NCBI GenBank assembly: GCA_009809945.1
Contig: WTPW01000025.1
Span: forward strand, 821,308-885,307
Source: Gigaspora margarita
Lineage: Eukaryota > Glomeromycota > Glomeromycetes > Diversisporales > Gigasporaceae
DNA length: 64,000 nt
Direction of reading: 5' to 3'
The notes under the pieces were generated by a model. That model was not told the DNA's origin. It worked only from the letters and a program-made list of their open reading frames with translations, and did no database searches. The translations under genes and the position numbers were made by a program. Within the stretch, counting starts at the first letter, position 1, and each line of letters opens with the position of its first letter. This document shows, piece after piece, positions 21,122 through 33,631 of this stretch.

Positions 21122-23106
21122 TAGTAGTCTTGTATTAACTCTATATACTCCTGTTCCTTTTGCCCATACTTCTTCCAGTAGTACTTCTTCTAGTAGTACT
21201 CTTTCCAGTCTATTTTGTTATCAGAAGAGTCATTCATTTAATAGGCATCGACCATGTAACTGACTTCCTGTGGAGTTGTTCTTCCATTTCGTCATAGTTG
21301 ACAAATGCTCCAAGCTACTCCTAGTAAGTTTGGTTCCTACATCAGCAAATTTATAATAGTGTAATATTATATAAGGTCTTACAAACTGTAATATAAGCAA
21401 AATATAACGTAATATATTTTGAAATATTACAAAATATCAATTTTCAAAAAAACGAAAGTAATTTCAAAATATTTTGAAATATATTACAAAATATTTTGAA
21501 CCCCTTTCAAAATATTTTAGGACTAGGAAACCAAGCTGAATCAGTAGATCTGTAACCTGGATTGCGCATTAGACTAATTTTTCGAAATAGTTCAAAATAG
21601 TTCGATAATGTTCAAATTCTGTACCACAAGATCAGATTAGATATTTGTTTATAATTAGATTTTCTATTTTGTTTTTTTTCGCTTTTTGTTTTTTATTTTA
21701 TTTCAGTTTTTGTTTTCATTTCATTTTTTTGTTTTTATTTTGTTTTTTATTATTTAATTATTTTTTAATTTTTTTTCATTTTATTTTTATTTTAGCACTT
21801 TACAAGAACACTTTGCAAGAAAACAAACAACCTTTCAAAACCTTGCGCAAGCCTATCCAAACTTCTGATACTTTGCAAGAACACACAACCAATATCTCCA
21901 GCAATTTCTAAATTTTCAAGAATGCTTCTTTAAAGAAATAAAGGTTTAGTTAGGACTTAATTTATTTTTTTGTTTGACATAATTTGTTTTTGTTTTTTTG
22001 TTTTTTGTTTTTTTTTAAATTTGGTTTATTAATTTATTTTATTCTGGCACTTTGCGAGAAAAGAAATCTTACTTCCTAGTGCTTTGCAAGAAAACCAATC
22101 CAGACTTTTTCAGCACTTCGCAACTTTTTAGGATTTTTGCGAATATTAACCCAACTTTCAAATTTGCAAGAACATGAACTCTTACTTTAGAGAAATGAAG
22201 ATTTGGGGCTTCGTTTACTTTTTTTTATTAGTTTGCTTACATGTTTTGTTTTTTTGTTTGTTTTTTTACTTATTTTTTTATTTTTATTTTATTTTATTTA
22301 TTTCTGACTTCTTTGATACTTTGCGACTTTTCTGGCACTTTACAAGAACACTAGCTTTAACTTTTCTAGCACTTTGCAAGAACATACTAGATTTCTCCAG
22401 CAATTTGCAAGAATACTAACACTTCTGAGAAATGTTTTTTTTATTTTTTTTTATTTTTTTCACTTCTTTGAAGTAATTAAAAAAAGAAAATGAAATGAAG
22501 GTTATAGCTGAAAAAAAAGAAATAGCCAAGGCAAAAACAATAGAAAACAAAGAAGTGAAGATAATAGCTAACTTTGGGGTGAGCAAAAATAAGTGTGTAG
22601 GGTTAGTTTTTTGTATATAGTAATAGAATTAGATGCAACAATATGTAAAAGTAGTTTAAAATAGGGCTAGTTTTTTGTATATTGTAATAGAATTAGATAC
22701 AACTAAGTGCGAAAATATTTGTAATGTAAATAATACTAATAATGTAATATTTAAAGTATATAATATTAATTAAAAATGTTTATTTAATAAATGTATAATA
22801 TAAAGTATAATAATAATAAATAAATATAAAATTTTATATTAAAGTGCAAAACAGTGCGAAAATCTGTAAAAAAGTATGCTTATGTGAATATATATTCATT
22901 AATTTATTTTTTAAAAATTTGAAAATTTAGGAAAATTTGCAAAGCAATACAAAACAATGCGAAATTATCACAAAATATCAAAATATTACCTTCTGCAATC
23001 CCTTTTTTTTTATTAGATCCATGTCGCAATATTTTGTGAAATATTTCAAAATAATTTTTGTAATATAACCATAATGTAATTATATTATGTAATATGCCAA
23101 ATTAAC

Positions 23107-24773
23107 TAGAGCTTGGACCCGGATATCCAGATACCCGTTTCACTGTACCCGTTTTAGAAAAGTTAAATCTGGATAACCGTCAGTTTTAGTTTGCGGATAT
23201 CCGGATAAACCCTACAGATAACCAGATAACCTTCCAGATATCCAAATAATCATACAGATACCCGGATAAACCGGATAACCTGTGATATCACGAGTCAAGT
23301 ACAATGATTGCTAATTGGATGCAGCATTCAAGAGTACCTTTAGCAAATCCAGAATGTAATTCATCATATATTTGAATCGCCAATGCTTCATTAGGTGTTA
23401 CCTCAATGGGCGGTTAAAAAAAAACTTTTTTAAAATAAAATAAATATAAATTAATTAATGTAAAATATTTAATCAGTAAAACTTTAAAAAGACGAGGAGC
23501 TTGCCTCGAAGTGACAAGTGACTATTATTGCGAGATCAAATGACTTTATGTAATCACATGCTTAACTTGTCGGTTTAACCTTTTATGTATAGTTTTTATA
23601 TGATGTTTTGTGTGGTTGCGTGATCGTTGAAATATGAATTACCATGATTCTTAGAGAACCAGTAAGAGAAGCAAGACATTTCTGAGTATATAATTGGTAA
23701 TGTAAGATGAGATTGTTTTATTGCTAATGCAAGGTATTTAAGACCTTTGGTTAATATTTTTCTTTCTTTCACATTGCTCTATCGCTTGTCTTGTAATGAA
23801 ACTGGCTCTATCATCCTATCCTTGACCCAGTAACTCATAAACTAAAGGCAATACAAGAATCTTATGTTAGTTATTAGGCACTACAGCTACGATAGCAAGA
23901 TCCTCATGATAATGATTAGCTCCGCAGCTACAGTAGCAGTGCAAGGACCTCATGTTTGGTGATTAGGCACCACGGTTACGATACCAGTGTAGGGATCTAA
24001 GTTTGGTAATCAGGCTCTATGGCTATATCGTGATTAGGCTCTGCAGCTGCAATAGCAGCGCAAGGATCTCATGTTGGTATTGGGTTCCACGGCTACTATA
24101 GCAGTGCAAGAACCCTATATTGTGATTAAATTAGGCTCCATGCCTACAATAGCAGTGCAAGGACCTCATGTTGTGATTAGGCTCCGCAGCAGTATAAGGC
24201 CTACGGGTAAGTAACAGCACACATGCCATTACATAATACGATTTAACTGATTCTCGGTACAGCTATATGATTTCTTCTTGGCTACATTCTCCCATGCGAA
24301 GATGCGATAGATCAGTTTTACTAGATCACAGCATGTTTTCTTGTAGCCATAAATATGTAATTTATTATAAGGCAAATGGTTAATTTTGATGGAAATATTC
24401 CTTTGAAGTCTAGATATCCTAATAAGTATGTTATAGAGCCTGTAATTGGTAGCGAACAGAATCCCCATATGTTCTTCCTTTTGTGTAAATAAAATTATCT
24501 CATCAAGCAATAATTAAAAAAATTGAACAAAAATGTTTTTTACATAGAATTTATTTTAACATTAAAGATTACTGTAAATAATCATTGTGCTATCTGGAAA
24601 TAACCATTACACAGATAGCATCAATTGATTATGATAGATACCTGCAGATATCCGTTAGGTTATCTATTTCAAACTGACGGATAACGGGTACTACCTGTAA
24701 AACATTAGTAGCACCCGGATATACGGTTAACCATACGGATATCTGGATGAGGGGTCCACGGGTCCAACCTCTA
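23107..24773. mobile_element. 1667-bp hAT-type element with perfect 8-bp TSD
   Basis: The TIRs TAGAG(C/G)TTGGACCCG are followed by subterminal CCGGATA/TATCCGG words on both sides. The flanking duplication AAATTAAC occurs at 23099-23106 and 24774-24781. A minisatellite occupies the middle. A 93-codon minus-strand frame (24510-24229) has no recognised domain. Likely non-autonomous. Confidence 0.9.
23870..24205. repeat. Minisatellite, about seven units of 45-50 bp
   Basis: Units follow the pattern GTGATTAGGCTC(C)GCAGCTAC then AATAGCAGTGCAAGGACCTC, diverged by substitutions and small indels. They are notably more GC-rich than the surroundings and lie inside the hAT-type element. Confidence 0.82.
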
Positions 24774-24851
24774 AAATTAACATAAGATTTTTGTCATATT
24801 ACAGGCTGTAATATCTTATGTAAGATTATATATATATAATTTGCTGATGTA

Positions 24852-26358
24852 GTATTATCTTCTTTGATGTTGTTTCTCATTTTTCTCTTTTATTATTGTT
24901 TTTGGCCTTCTTGATAGGGCATTAACATTACTATGGGTTCTTCTAGATTGATGCTTAATAGTGTAGTTGTAGGGCTGGAGTTGAAGAATCCATTGAGCCC
25001 ATCTACTTTTCAACTTTGAGGTCTGCAACTATTTAGGGCTGAGTGATCTGTCACCACTAGTGATGCCACTAAAATTGATTTTAAAAAAGGACTATTTCAT
25101 CTTCATTAGAGAAAATTAAAATTTTTTATAAGAAAAAACAAATAAAATTTTATATAGATATAATCCTTATAATTTCATCTATTCAAAAAAAGTATCAAAT
25201 GATTTCATCTTTCAAGTAAAATAGATCAAAAACAATTCTATCTTCAAATTTTAATTTCAGGTTTTCCAACCTGAAATGCTTTTGTTCTCATGTATAGTCA
25301 CCACTATAAATAGCTAGAACCCAAAGTAGTAATAGTAATGTTTGATTGCCTATATTACTATGAGGCATTCTTGCTTAGTGGTAGAGTAGTTTCTTTTAGC
25401 TCAGGAGAGACTCTGACTTGTGTAAGAGATGACATACTCCTTTCTGCCTTCTCTTTTTTGATTCAAAACTGTGCCAAACCCAGTCCCAGATATATTGGTG
25501 TGTAAGTAAAATGTCTGGTCAAAAGTTGGGGTACTAGAGTATCAAAGCAGTGGTCAGGTAAGTCTTTAACGCTTCAAAGGCATTATTCTGTTCTTGACCC
25601 ACTCATATCTTTCATTCTTTTGTAGTAGCTTGTGTAAGAGTCAGGCTATAGAAGTGAACCTGTGGAAAAATCTTTGGTAACAGGAGGTCAAACCAAGGAA
25701 CACACTTAGCTATCAGTCAGTTCTTGGAATAGAAAAAGTTCAAACTTTTTCTACTTTGGTTTCATTGGGTTAGATTTGCTCCAGTTAACCACGTGACCAA
25801 AAAATGTATCTCTTGCTAAAAGAATTTGCACTTTTCCATATTTATTTTAAACCCAGCTTTTTCTAATTTCTTATAGACTTTCTTAGATAGTTGAGGTGCT
25901 CTGAGAATGTCTTCGAGTATATGTTAATATCATTGATGTATACAACTGTAAATTTTTTTAAATAATCAGCCAACACTTTGTCCATTAACCTTTGAAAAGT
26001 TGCAATGCATTTCACAAACCAAATAGCATAACGTTAAATTTGAAAAGTCCTGTCTTGGTCACAAAAGCAGTTTTTTCCAGTCTTTCTTGTTAATTTTTAC
26101 TTGCCAGTACTACTCTTTAGGTCCAAACTTGAAAACTAGTTTGCATTTCAAAACTCTTTGAGTAGTTCGTCAATATGAGATGGCATTTTTTCTTGTCATA
26201 GCATTCAGCTTCTGATAAACTATGCATAACCTTAATTTTTCTCACTTCTTAGACACAACTACAACAGGAAGGTCCATGGACTGTCAGATCGATGAATTAA
26301 TTCCCTTTCTTTTATCTCCTTCAATTCTCTCTCTATAAATTTTTTTCACTAGGAGCAG
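24852..26358 (-). pseudogene. pol: Gypsy-2 reverse transcriptase and RNase H
   Basis: Minus strand. The start of the RT is at 26358-26150 (ERELKEIKERE, SDSPWTF, LCIVYQKLNA). The catalytic box at 25929-25940 reads YIND instead of YxDD: the first Asp is Asn (codon 25932-25934), a G-to-A change. The thumb (about 25600-25550) and RNase H C-terminal part (LKSRWAQWILQLQPYNYTI about 24990) are readable, ending in NALSRR near 24900. Numerous stops. It is bounded by element B upstream and element A downstream. Confidence 0.8.
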
Positions 26359-27776
26359 TATATCAGCAAATTTTATATATAGATATATATTGATTACAAA
26401 CCAATAAGATATATATCAATATCCAACACCCTTGCTGATTTCTATCGATAGTGATAGTAATCGATATATATCTGATATAGATATTAATCAATATATATCT
26501 AATATAATATCAATTGATAATATTATATTCACATAATCATACTTTCTGCAAATTTTTAAAAGTTTTACCAGTTTTTGCAAGGGTTTGCAATTTATTATAA
26601 AATTTTATTTTTTTTATTTATTATTATTATTTTTTTTTTTTGGTGTTAAGGTGAGGATTGTCTCTATCTTTATTGATAATTTGTATGAGATTCTTCAAAG
26701 GGTTTCTCAAAAATACAATTAATATTACTGTATACAAACTATATTACAAGAGTTGAAACTCAGACTATAGACAGATATACTATCTAATTTATCTGCAACC
26801 TAAACCTACTAGAGTAGTTAAAACACACCTAGATTTGAATATGAAGTATAGAGTTAGTATTTGTGCTATATTTGATCCATTGATAGGACTATATATCAAT
26901 TTTTTTAAGAGCACATCCAAGAGGTGGATATGAATTAGTATCTGTATCATGTAATTGATCAGGGAGACCACATCTACAACTGTAGGTATAATTAAGTCTA
27001 GTAAGGTTTGGTGGTAAGGAATAAGAATTTGAAGGGATAGTAGATGAAGTTGGTATAGATAAAGTATTAAGTGCTAAAGTGGAGTGTTGAGAATTTTTCC
27101 ATTGTGAAAGTGCAGTACAATATGGTTTCCAAAGTTGGTCATAGATGTTATCAAATATTTTAAGTAAAATTATTATTGCAATATTAGAAGCAATTTTGTA
27201 AGAAGAGTAGTGAGATATAGTATTGATTAGGAAAATTGGAATAAAGCCATAAAAAGTAGTAGGAAAAAAGGGTGTGTTGAAAGAAGAACACCATGTTGGG
27301 TTTAAGCAGTTGTGGTTAAAAAAATCTGTATGAAGCTGTTGAATTTGTAAAGTAGTTATATCTGGAATTTCAGAAAAAGCAAATTGTGTAATAGTGTTTT
27401 GGATTATTTGGATAATATCATTGTAGTATGTGCAAAAAAGTCAGTAAAACAGGTTTTCTGGTTGGCTACAAGAAATGCATCTTATATATTTAGAATATTT
27501 AGGATTAAGTGAGTTAATGTAGGGTAAAGTAGGAAGCATATAGAGTAAGTTTTTAATACAAAATGATTTAGATTGGCAGAGTTGAAAATTGGTATAATTA
27601 TATGAGTGTTTGTGATTGTTATTAAGAAAAAGCCATGTGGTATTCCAATCTATTTGGGTTGCTATAGAAATAATATGTTGGACTCTGTTTTGTGAAGACC
27701 ATATTGCGATAATGTGTGCATTGCAAATATTTTTGATAAAGTGGCGGGTTGGTTGTTCAACATTAAATTGTTTGAA

Positions 27777-28262
27777 TTAAAGAAAAAAGAATGTATTGTA
27801 AATATTGTTAGTGAGAAATTCTAGAAGAGAAGAATTTGTATGTTCTTTTGCAAGTTTGTTAGCATAGTTGTTAAGCTCATTATCACTATGTGCAAGAACT
27901 TTGTAAAATATGATAGCATAGGAGTATGATTGGATAAGATTAGAATGAGTGTGCCAAATAGGCCAATAGTTGTATAAGTAAATTTTGTTAGGGTTGTGTT
28001 TGGAGTATAAAAGGGATTTGTATTTGGATATAATAGATTGAGAATCTGTATATATATGAATAGTACTATTGCGAGGGCATGTACAAATAGCTGATAGGAT
28101 TGCAACTAGTTCAGCTTTGTATAATGATAGCCAGTTTTGAATTTGTGCAGAAAATTGATATATTATTTGATCCTTAAAAACCTGAATCCAGGCAATGCCC
28201 ATTGAGCATTGTGAGTTACCAAGGTTGATAACAGATCCATCAGTATAGAAAGTAAATTCTAA
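27777..28262 (-). pseudogene. LINE RNase H domain, frame still open
   Basis: The frame is uninterrupted for over 150 codons. The four RNase H acidic positions are visible in order: Asp in YTDGSV (about 28240), Glu in YKAELVAIL (about 28110), Asp in IYTDSQSII (about 28055) and the HSDNELNNYANKLAKE motif (about 27880). It lies downstream of the RT, a layout seen in several fungal LINE clades. It lacks its own start and belongs to the LINE polyprotein. Confidence 0.85.
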
Positions 28263-28799
28263 AGGTTAGAGTTAGCGATTGCTATTGTTTGTAGATTGTT
28301 TGATGCATTACAAGAAAAAAATATTTCTTCTATAGCTAATAAGAGTATTGATGTGTAAGGTAGGGGTATAGATAGAGAATGGTGATGCTATAGAAAATAT
28401 TAAGTCAAGGTAATTAGCATTAAGTTAAGCTTGGATTTTTGTGTATAGACTTTTCTGCCAAGAAATTTTGTAGATAGTGTTGCAAAAACATCAATTGTGC
28501 ATAGGTTTTGAATCTGTTAGAGTTGAGTGAGCAACCTGTACAAGGATAGTAGCAAATGTCAGTTAATGGGTATAGTAAAGTATTGTTTTCATCAAATTCA
28601 GAAGTCCAGTAAGTAATAGAGATAGTATTTGTTTGTTGGTCAAATCATCATGATTTTCCTATAATAATGTTATGGTCAATATATATAATGAGCCATGGTT
28701 TGGCTTTGATACTAAAGTGTCCAGTTATATAGAAAAAAGAATTAGTAGGAGAAAGCTGAAATGTAGAAGAAAGTTGTCTAGTGGTATGATTGGTAATAA

Positions 28800-31273
28800 T
28801 AATGTTTTCTAATGTAGTAAACCATCCTAGTGTCTTTCAGGTATTAGAGAACCAATTCTTGGAGAAATGTAATTTCATGCTAGTAATGTAGTATTGTCAA
28901 ATGATATAAGTTGTTCAAGAAATATAATATGTTTAGAATGTATTTGGCATTTAAAAGTTGGATAGAGAGGTGAGAGCTAAAAATTTTTTCTAATGGGGTA
29001 TATGGAAGATTGATTGCATATGGTTGCAGTATATCTGAATGTGCATAAATTGTCAGGTGTCTTAATAATAGAATAATTTTAAAGGTAGTAGTATTTTTGT
29101 TTCTTCCATCAATTATAGGGTTTGGGTGCATAAATATGTTAGTTGTTGACTACAGGTTATTTTGAAGTTGTTGTAGTCTAATGTGTGTGCTAATTTCTAA
29201 TAGTTCTTTACTATTTAGTTGAAGTAGGAAGTTAGAGATATGATGCTGTAGTTGAATGTTCCAGATATTTTAATACCATAGATATTATAATTAAGTAATG
29301 TACTATTAGGGTAGTTTTAGCTAGTTTAGTTTTGTGTTTAGTGACAGTAAGATATTTTGTAAGAATTTTGTTGCAGGTTGATTGTGATAAAACAATATTT
29401 TGGATTCTGTATTTGAGTATAGATATAATTACTGTGTTAATAATATAACTAGCTTGCTTGTCAGTAATTATTTTGGTATTGAGAGTGTTAGTGATCTCAT
29501 ATATTTCTTGGGTAATTAGTTTTGTTTGGGGGTATGATTTGGCATTAGTGCTAAACCAGCAACCTAGAAACTTGAAAAGAGTATGCAGAGGTTTGGTTTG
29601 GATAGAGGAATTGAGAAAAGTAATTAGGGGTAATTGATTAGTATTGGAAACTAGTACTGATTTGTGAGGGTTGACTCTAATATTNGCNATTTGATAAAAT
29701 NATGATNCNGTTTGTAGNATTTGTTGNANCTNCTNAAAGNATTGTGCAATCCATAAAGTATCATCCATATATGCTAAAACTGAAGTTGAAGCTNNAGTTT
29801 TATCAAATATAGGAGGTGCAATAGTAGTTGTCNATGTAGNANTACTTGTATAACCAGAGTATGTATTAAAAATTTTACTGATTAAAGGATCATAGTAAAT
29901 ACGCCTGTGTAATGGGGTTATTGTTTCACCCTGGTCTATTCCTCTTGTACCATATAGGATTGTGTAATCCTAGATTGGTAATAACACAGTTTGATCGATC
30001 AGTAAGTAAATTAGAGATAATATTAACAAGTGATATAGGCTTATTAAGTCGATATAGTGCTTTTTTGAGTAAAGAAAGATTAACAAAATCATAAGCTTTA
30101 CTCATATTCTGAGAGAGGAGCCATATTTCCTTATAGTTGCAGTTGGCATCTTTAATAAAATTATTGAGAATATGGATAGGGTTATTGGTACTGTTACCAG
30201 ATAGGGCAACATAGTTGTGTGGATTAAAAATGTTGTAAAATGAAAAAATATGGTTGAGATAGTTAGTAAGAATTTTGGTATATAGTTTTTTAATATGCTC
30301 AATAAGGCTAATTGGATATATATTGTTAAAATTTCCATCATATATAGATTTTTTGGAGATAGAAAAAATATGACCATCTTTCTATTGTTTTGGAATTTGT
30401 TGTAATGTAATGCATCTATTAAGAAGGGCAGTAATTGCAGTAATAGTTTGTATTCCATAGTGCTTAAGCATTTCATAACTAATGCCTAAAGAACCACAGA
30501 CCTTGTTATTAGCAAATTGGTTGATAGTATTTATGACTTTATCTATAGAGATTTCAGTAAGTATTGTATTGTACCAAGAAGATAGGATAATTGAAGAGGG
30601 CTATATTCTATTTTCTATTCATTTTCAAAGATTGTTTGATTGTGTGATTGATGTGCAGTCCATTGGCAGAAGTGTGATTGAATATGTTATTAATACATGA
30701 TGGATTAGTAATAATATTGTCCTCTGTTTTGATATTATCAAAATATACTGGATTAGTATGTCTGTTAAGATTCTTCAGGCTGATAGCATAGCAGTTATGC
30801 TCCAAGGATACAAATCATAAGGTTGCCAGTTTGATTTCTCTCAAAGACGAAATAAGAAAAGCTAGCCAGTTAGGGAACTAAAATACTGTGAGAAGACAGG
30901 GACCCAGGATGTCATACAGACAGACTTAATTGGCCAGCTATTATTTCGAGAATTTGTGGCTATGAAGAAAATTATGCTAGAACCCTGATTTGGAATAACT
31001 GAAGTCACGAGACGTAATGTAAGGCCCAAGTCTGGATTTACGTAATAATACATGAACTCATGGCACCACCAGCCCATTTAGGTGAAACCCCTGTTCTGGT
31101 TTTGGCATGTGACCTCTCCGGGGGTCGCTGAGATGAGTTGCATCTAGGTGCTATCAGTAGTAACTGGGTGAAGTCAGGCTTTCTGTAAAACATGTTAACT
31201 TAGTTAATAAATGTAATACCCTCCAGGGTTCATATAAAGATTTATAATAAAGTCCCAGCAAGACTCGCCAAAG

Positions 31274-31309
<36 letters not shown>

Positions 31310-31930
31310 TGTCTATTAAGTATACTATTAATCATTTTAGTAGGTTGAGTGAGAATTTTTTCATATCTGGTATTAATAGCAGAGTTGATATAATAACATA
31401 AGTGCTATGAGTTTTCAAGATTCCTGCCATTGTATAATGTTCTTCAGGCTATTTTAGTTTGCTGAAACTACTGGGGAAGGTTTTGGCTATTTAAGAAAGG
31501 TTAAGGAATATTGAAGTTATATTTAGAGTTGATGTGTTGAATTTGTATATAAATGTTAGGTGATAAAGAACCATGGTTAGAGAGTGCATGTTTGGTTTGT
31601 TTCATTATACTTCCTAGATTTTGAAGATCTTTGTAAAGATCTGTAGCTTTAGGTGAGAAGGTGTAATGAAAATTACGAACTATAAATTTCTTATTGGATA
31701 TTATTTGAAAAGCAGATATAATAATACTAGTTTGAATTTTATGCCAAGTGTGTTCTAGTGATTCAGTAGTATTAATAGTGAGTAGGGTATTAAGAAATAG
31801 AATTTTGTTTTGCATAAAAGAAGAAAATTCTTCTCACATATTATGGCTCATAGCTTGTAGTTAAATACTCTATGTTTGCACTAGGTTTTATATTGAAGTT
31901 TTGATGACAAAGCGAAAGAAAATGCCCAAC
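28800..31930 (-). pseudogene. LINE reverse transcriptase region
   Basis: The finger/palm region runs across 30480-29900 (PISLIEHIKKLYTKIL, then MSKAYDFVN, then LTDRSN). The catalytic box is YMDDTLWIAQ at about 29775-29740, with both Asp intact. It is followed by a motif with IRVNPHKSVL and a degraded thumb to 28880. Upstream, INSILNRHTNPVYFDNI is split by the SINE at 30770-31305. The linker between endonuclease and RT (31815-31501) is open. Ambiguous bases occur at 29684-29845. Several frameshifts and stops. Confidence 0.82.
30770..31305 (+). mobile_element. tRNA-derived SINE, copy 2 (536 bp)
   Basis: Plus orientation, poly(A) at 31277-31305. The head TGATAGCATAGCAGTTATGC matches copy 1 with substitutions in A and B boxes (B box now GTTTGATTTC). 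TSDs AGTATGTCTGTTAAG (30755-30769) and AGTATGTCTATTAAG (31306-31320) differ by one base. It interrupts the LINE RT. It appears more mutated than copy 1, especially at CG dinucleotides. Confidence 0.88.
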
Positions 31931-31946
31931 TAGAGATTATAATTAG

Positions 31947-32640
31947 ATGATCACTCTGTGTAGATGTTAAAGGCTCCTGAAGAATAAAGTCAATAAGATA
32001 AGAAATAATAGAATCATGTGCCCAAATTTAGTCTATACGGCTATGAAGGTTATTATGTTGCCAAGTGTGTTGTAGCTTGTTAGTATGATCTGCAAGATCA
32101 TACAAATTATTGTTATGAAAATAGGATAGTAATTTGGATTTGGATGCTAATGAAATATTAGAGACATTGAAGTCACCAAGAGTAATATGATGGAGATTAG
32201 CAGATAGTGCTTGTTGAATCCATGATATTACTTTTTCTTGAGTTACATTATGATAGTATTGGTTAGTAAAAGAAAGGTATACAGATATAATTCTGAATTT
32301 GAAGTCATGTTTAAAGAAGAGGTCAATCGCAACAGCTCCTCCAGGGTGGGTTATAACATTGTGAATATGTGATTTAAGTGAATTATTGATCATTTGTCCA
32401 GTACCTTCTGCAGAATTGTTCAAGCTAGACCAAAAATAAGTAAATTGTTGGGTATTAAAAAACTTTTTAGATTTGAAAGATGAAATTTTTGTTTCAGTTA
32501 TGCTAATAATATGTAGATTGTTTTTAAGGCAAAATTCTTCTAAAAGCTGTTTTTTAGTTAGTTTGTTATAGCCTTGTACATTATGTGTTGCAATGTTAAG
32601 TTTTAGTGATGAAGGTATATCATTAGGAGTTAAATCTAGT
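31947..32640 (-). pseudogene. LINE AP-like endonuclease
   Basis: Motifs in order from the N-terminus: ATHNVQGYNK (about 32600), ISITETKIS with catalytic Glu (about 32500), THPGGAVAIDLF (about 32345), SVYLS, LGDFNVS (about 32163-32180) and TQSDHLII (SDH at 31947-31955). These are the standard endonuclease/exonuclease/phosphatase fold motifs of LINEs. The frame is open over 131 codons (32423-32028) with breaks on either side. Confidence 0.85.
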
Positions 32641-33287
32641 ATATTGTAGCCTTGTATATTGTTTGTTAAAGATAGATCATCAGGTATTGAAGGTATTATA
32701 GCTGATATATAGGCTGATCCAGGTATTAAACTAGAGTGGTTTGATGTGGATGATTTGAATAGTGACTAGTAGTATATAAAATATTGATTAGAAGAGAGTA
32801 TGATATAGTAGAACTTCATCTTGGGTATTGAGATATATATGTGTTTCAAGAGTTGTAATATTAATAGAGATCTTGAATAATAGTGAAAATAAATTTTTGA
32901 GTAAATGTTGTATAAAGGATTTGAGTGTTTATAAAGGTTGCAGAATTGGAAGATTATGTTTTTTAAGGAATTTGTTGTAGCAAAGTTCTTCAAAAGAATG
33001 AGATGAATTGATATTTGAGAAAGAATTAGTATTAATTTGGAGATGTATGTAGTTGTAAGTTGGGTATTGGAAATAGAAGATTATTAGTAAAGATTGGTTT
33101 TTGAAAATTGTTATTGGATGATTTAAGTTCTATGTAGTAAAGGGATAGTAGATCTCCAAAAGGAAAGAATATAAAATGATCTGGTACAAGGTTTTCATAT
33201 GGGAGATAAATATGTGCTTCAGTAAAAACATAGTCAAGTTTAGGATATGGCTTAACAGAAATTTTGATATATTGATTTGAATAAAAC

Positions 33288-33623
33288 TAGAGGTGTGATC
33301 CATTGATCTGCAATCAGATAATCCATTCAATATGCAAGTTGCAGATCATTCATTCAATCTGGTCAAAATTCATTCAATCTGGTTAATAAAACACTGTTTA
33401 TTAAAGGTATATTTATTTATTTAATATTGAGCCAAAAAAATACATGTCTTAAATAATTCCCTGCTAAAAAACATTACTATCAAATTTTATTCGTCAAACC
33501 GTGGATTCCAGATTATTATCCATTCGATCCATTCAAAATCTGTGAATTGTCGATCATCTGTACGAATAAGGATTTGTTTTTGTATAATCTGGATAATCTG
33601 GATTTGAATGGATCACATGACTA
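33288..33623. mobile_element. 336-bp hAT-type MITE with perfect 8-bp TSD
   Basis: The TIRs TAG(A/T)GGTGTGATCCATT and complement (right end AATGGATCACATGACTA) are flanked by AATAAAAC at 33280-33287 and 33624-33631. The interior repeats TTCATTCAATCTGG-like words. It lies within the LINE between endonuclease and ORF1 coding. Confidence 0.92.
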
Positions 33624-33631
33624 AATAAAAC

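Larger units (their letters stand above)
21340..24849. mobile_element. Element A: TIR element with TA TSD, holding a hAT-type element
   Basis: The ends CATCAGCAAATT...AATTTGCTGATG are flanked by TA (21338-21339 and 24850-24851). It lies between Gypsy-2 RNase H and integrase. Its interior carries repeated ACTTTGCAAGAA motifs (21790-22410) in T-rich DNA and shares over 1 kb with element B (41400-42680) in inverted orientation. No transposase is visible; the core is about 1.8 kb once the 1667-bp nested element is removed. TA duplication suggests Tc1/mariner-type mobilisation. Confidence 0.78.

Noticed and set aside
20739-21263. Three overlapping plus-strand frames of 61-88 codons
   Set aside because: They lie within the SINE or its flanks; the SINE structure (boxes A/B, A-tail, TSD) explains the sequence.
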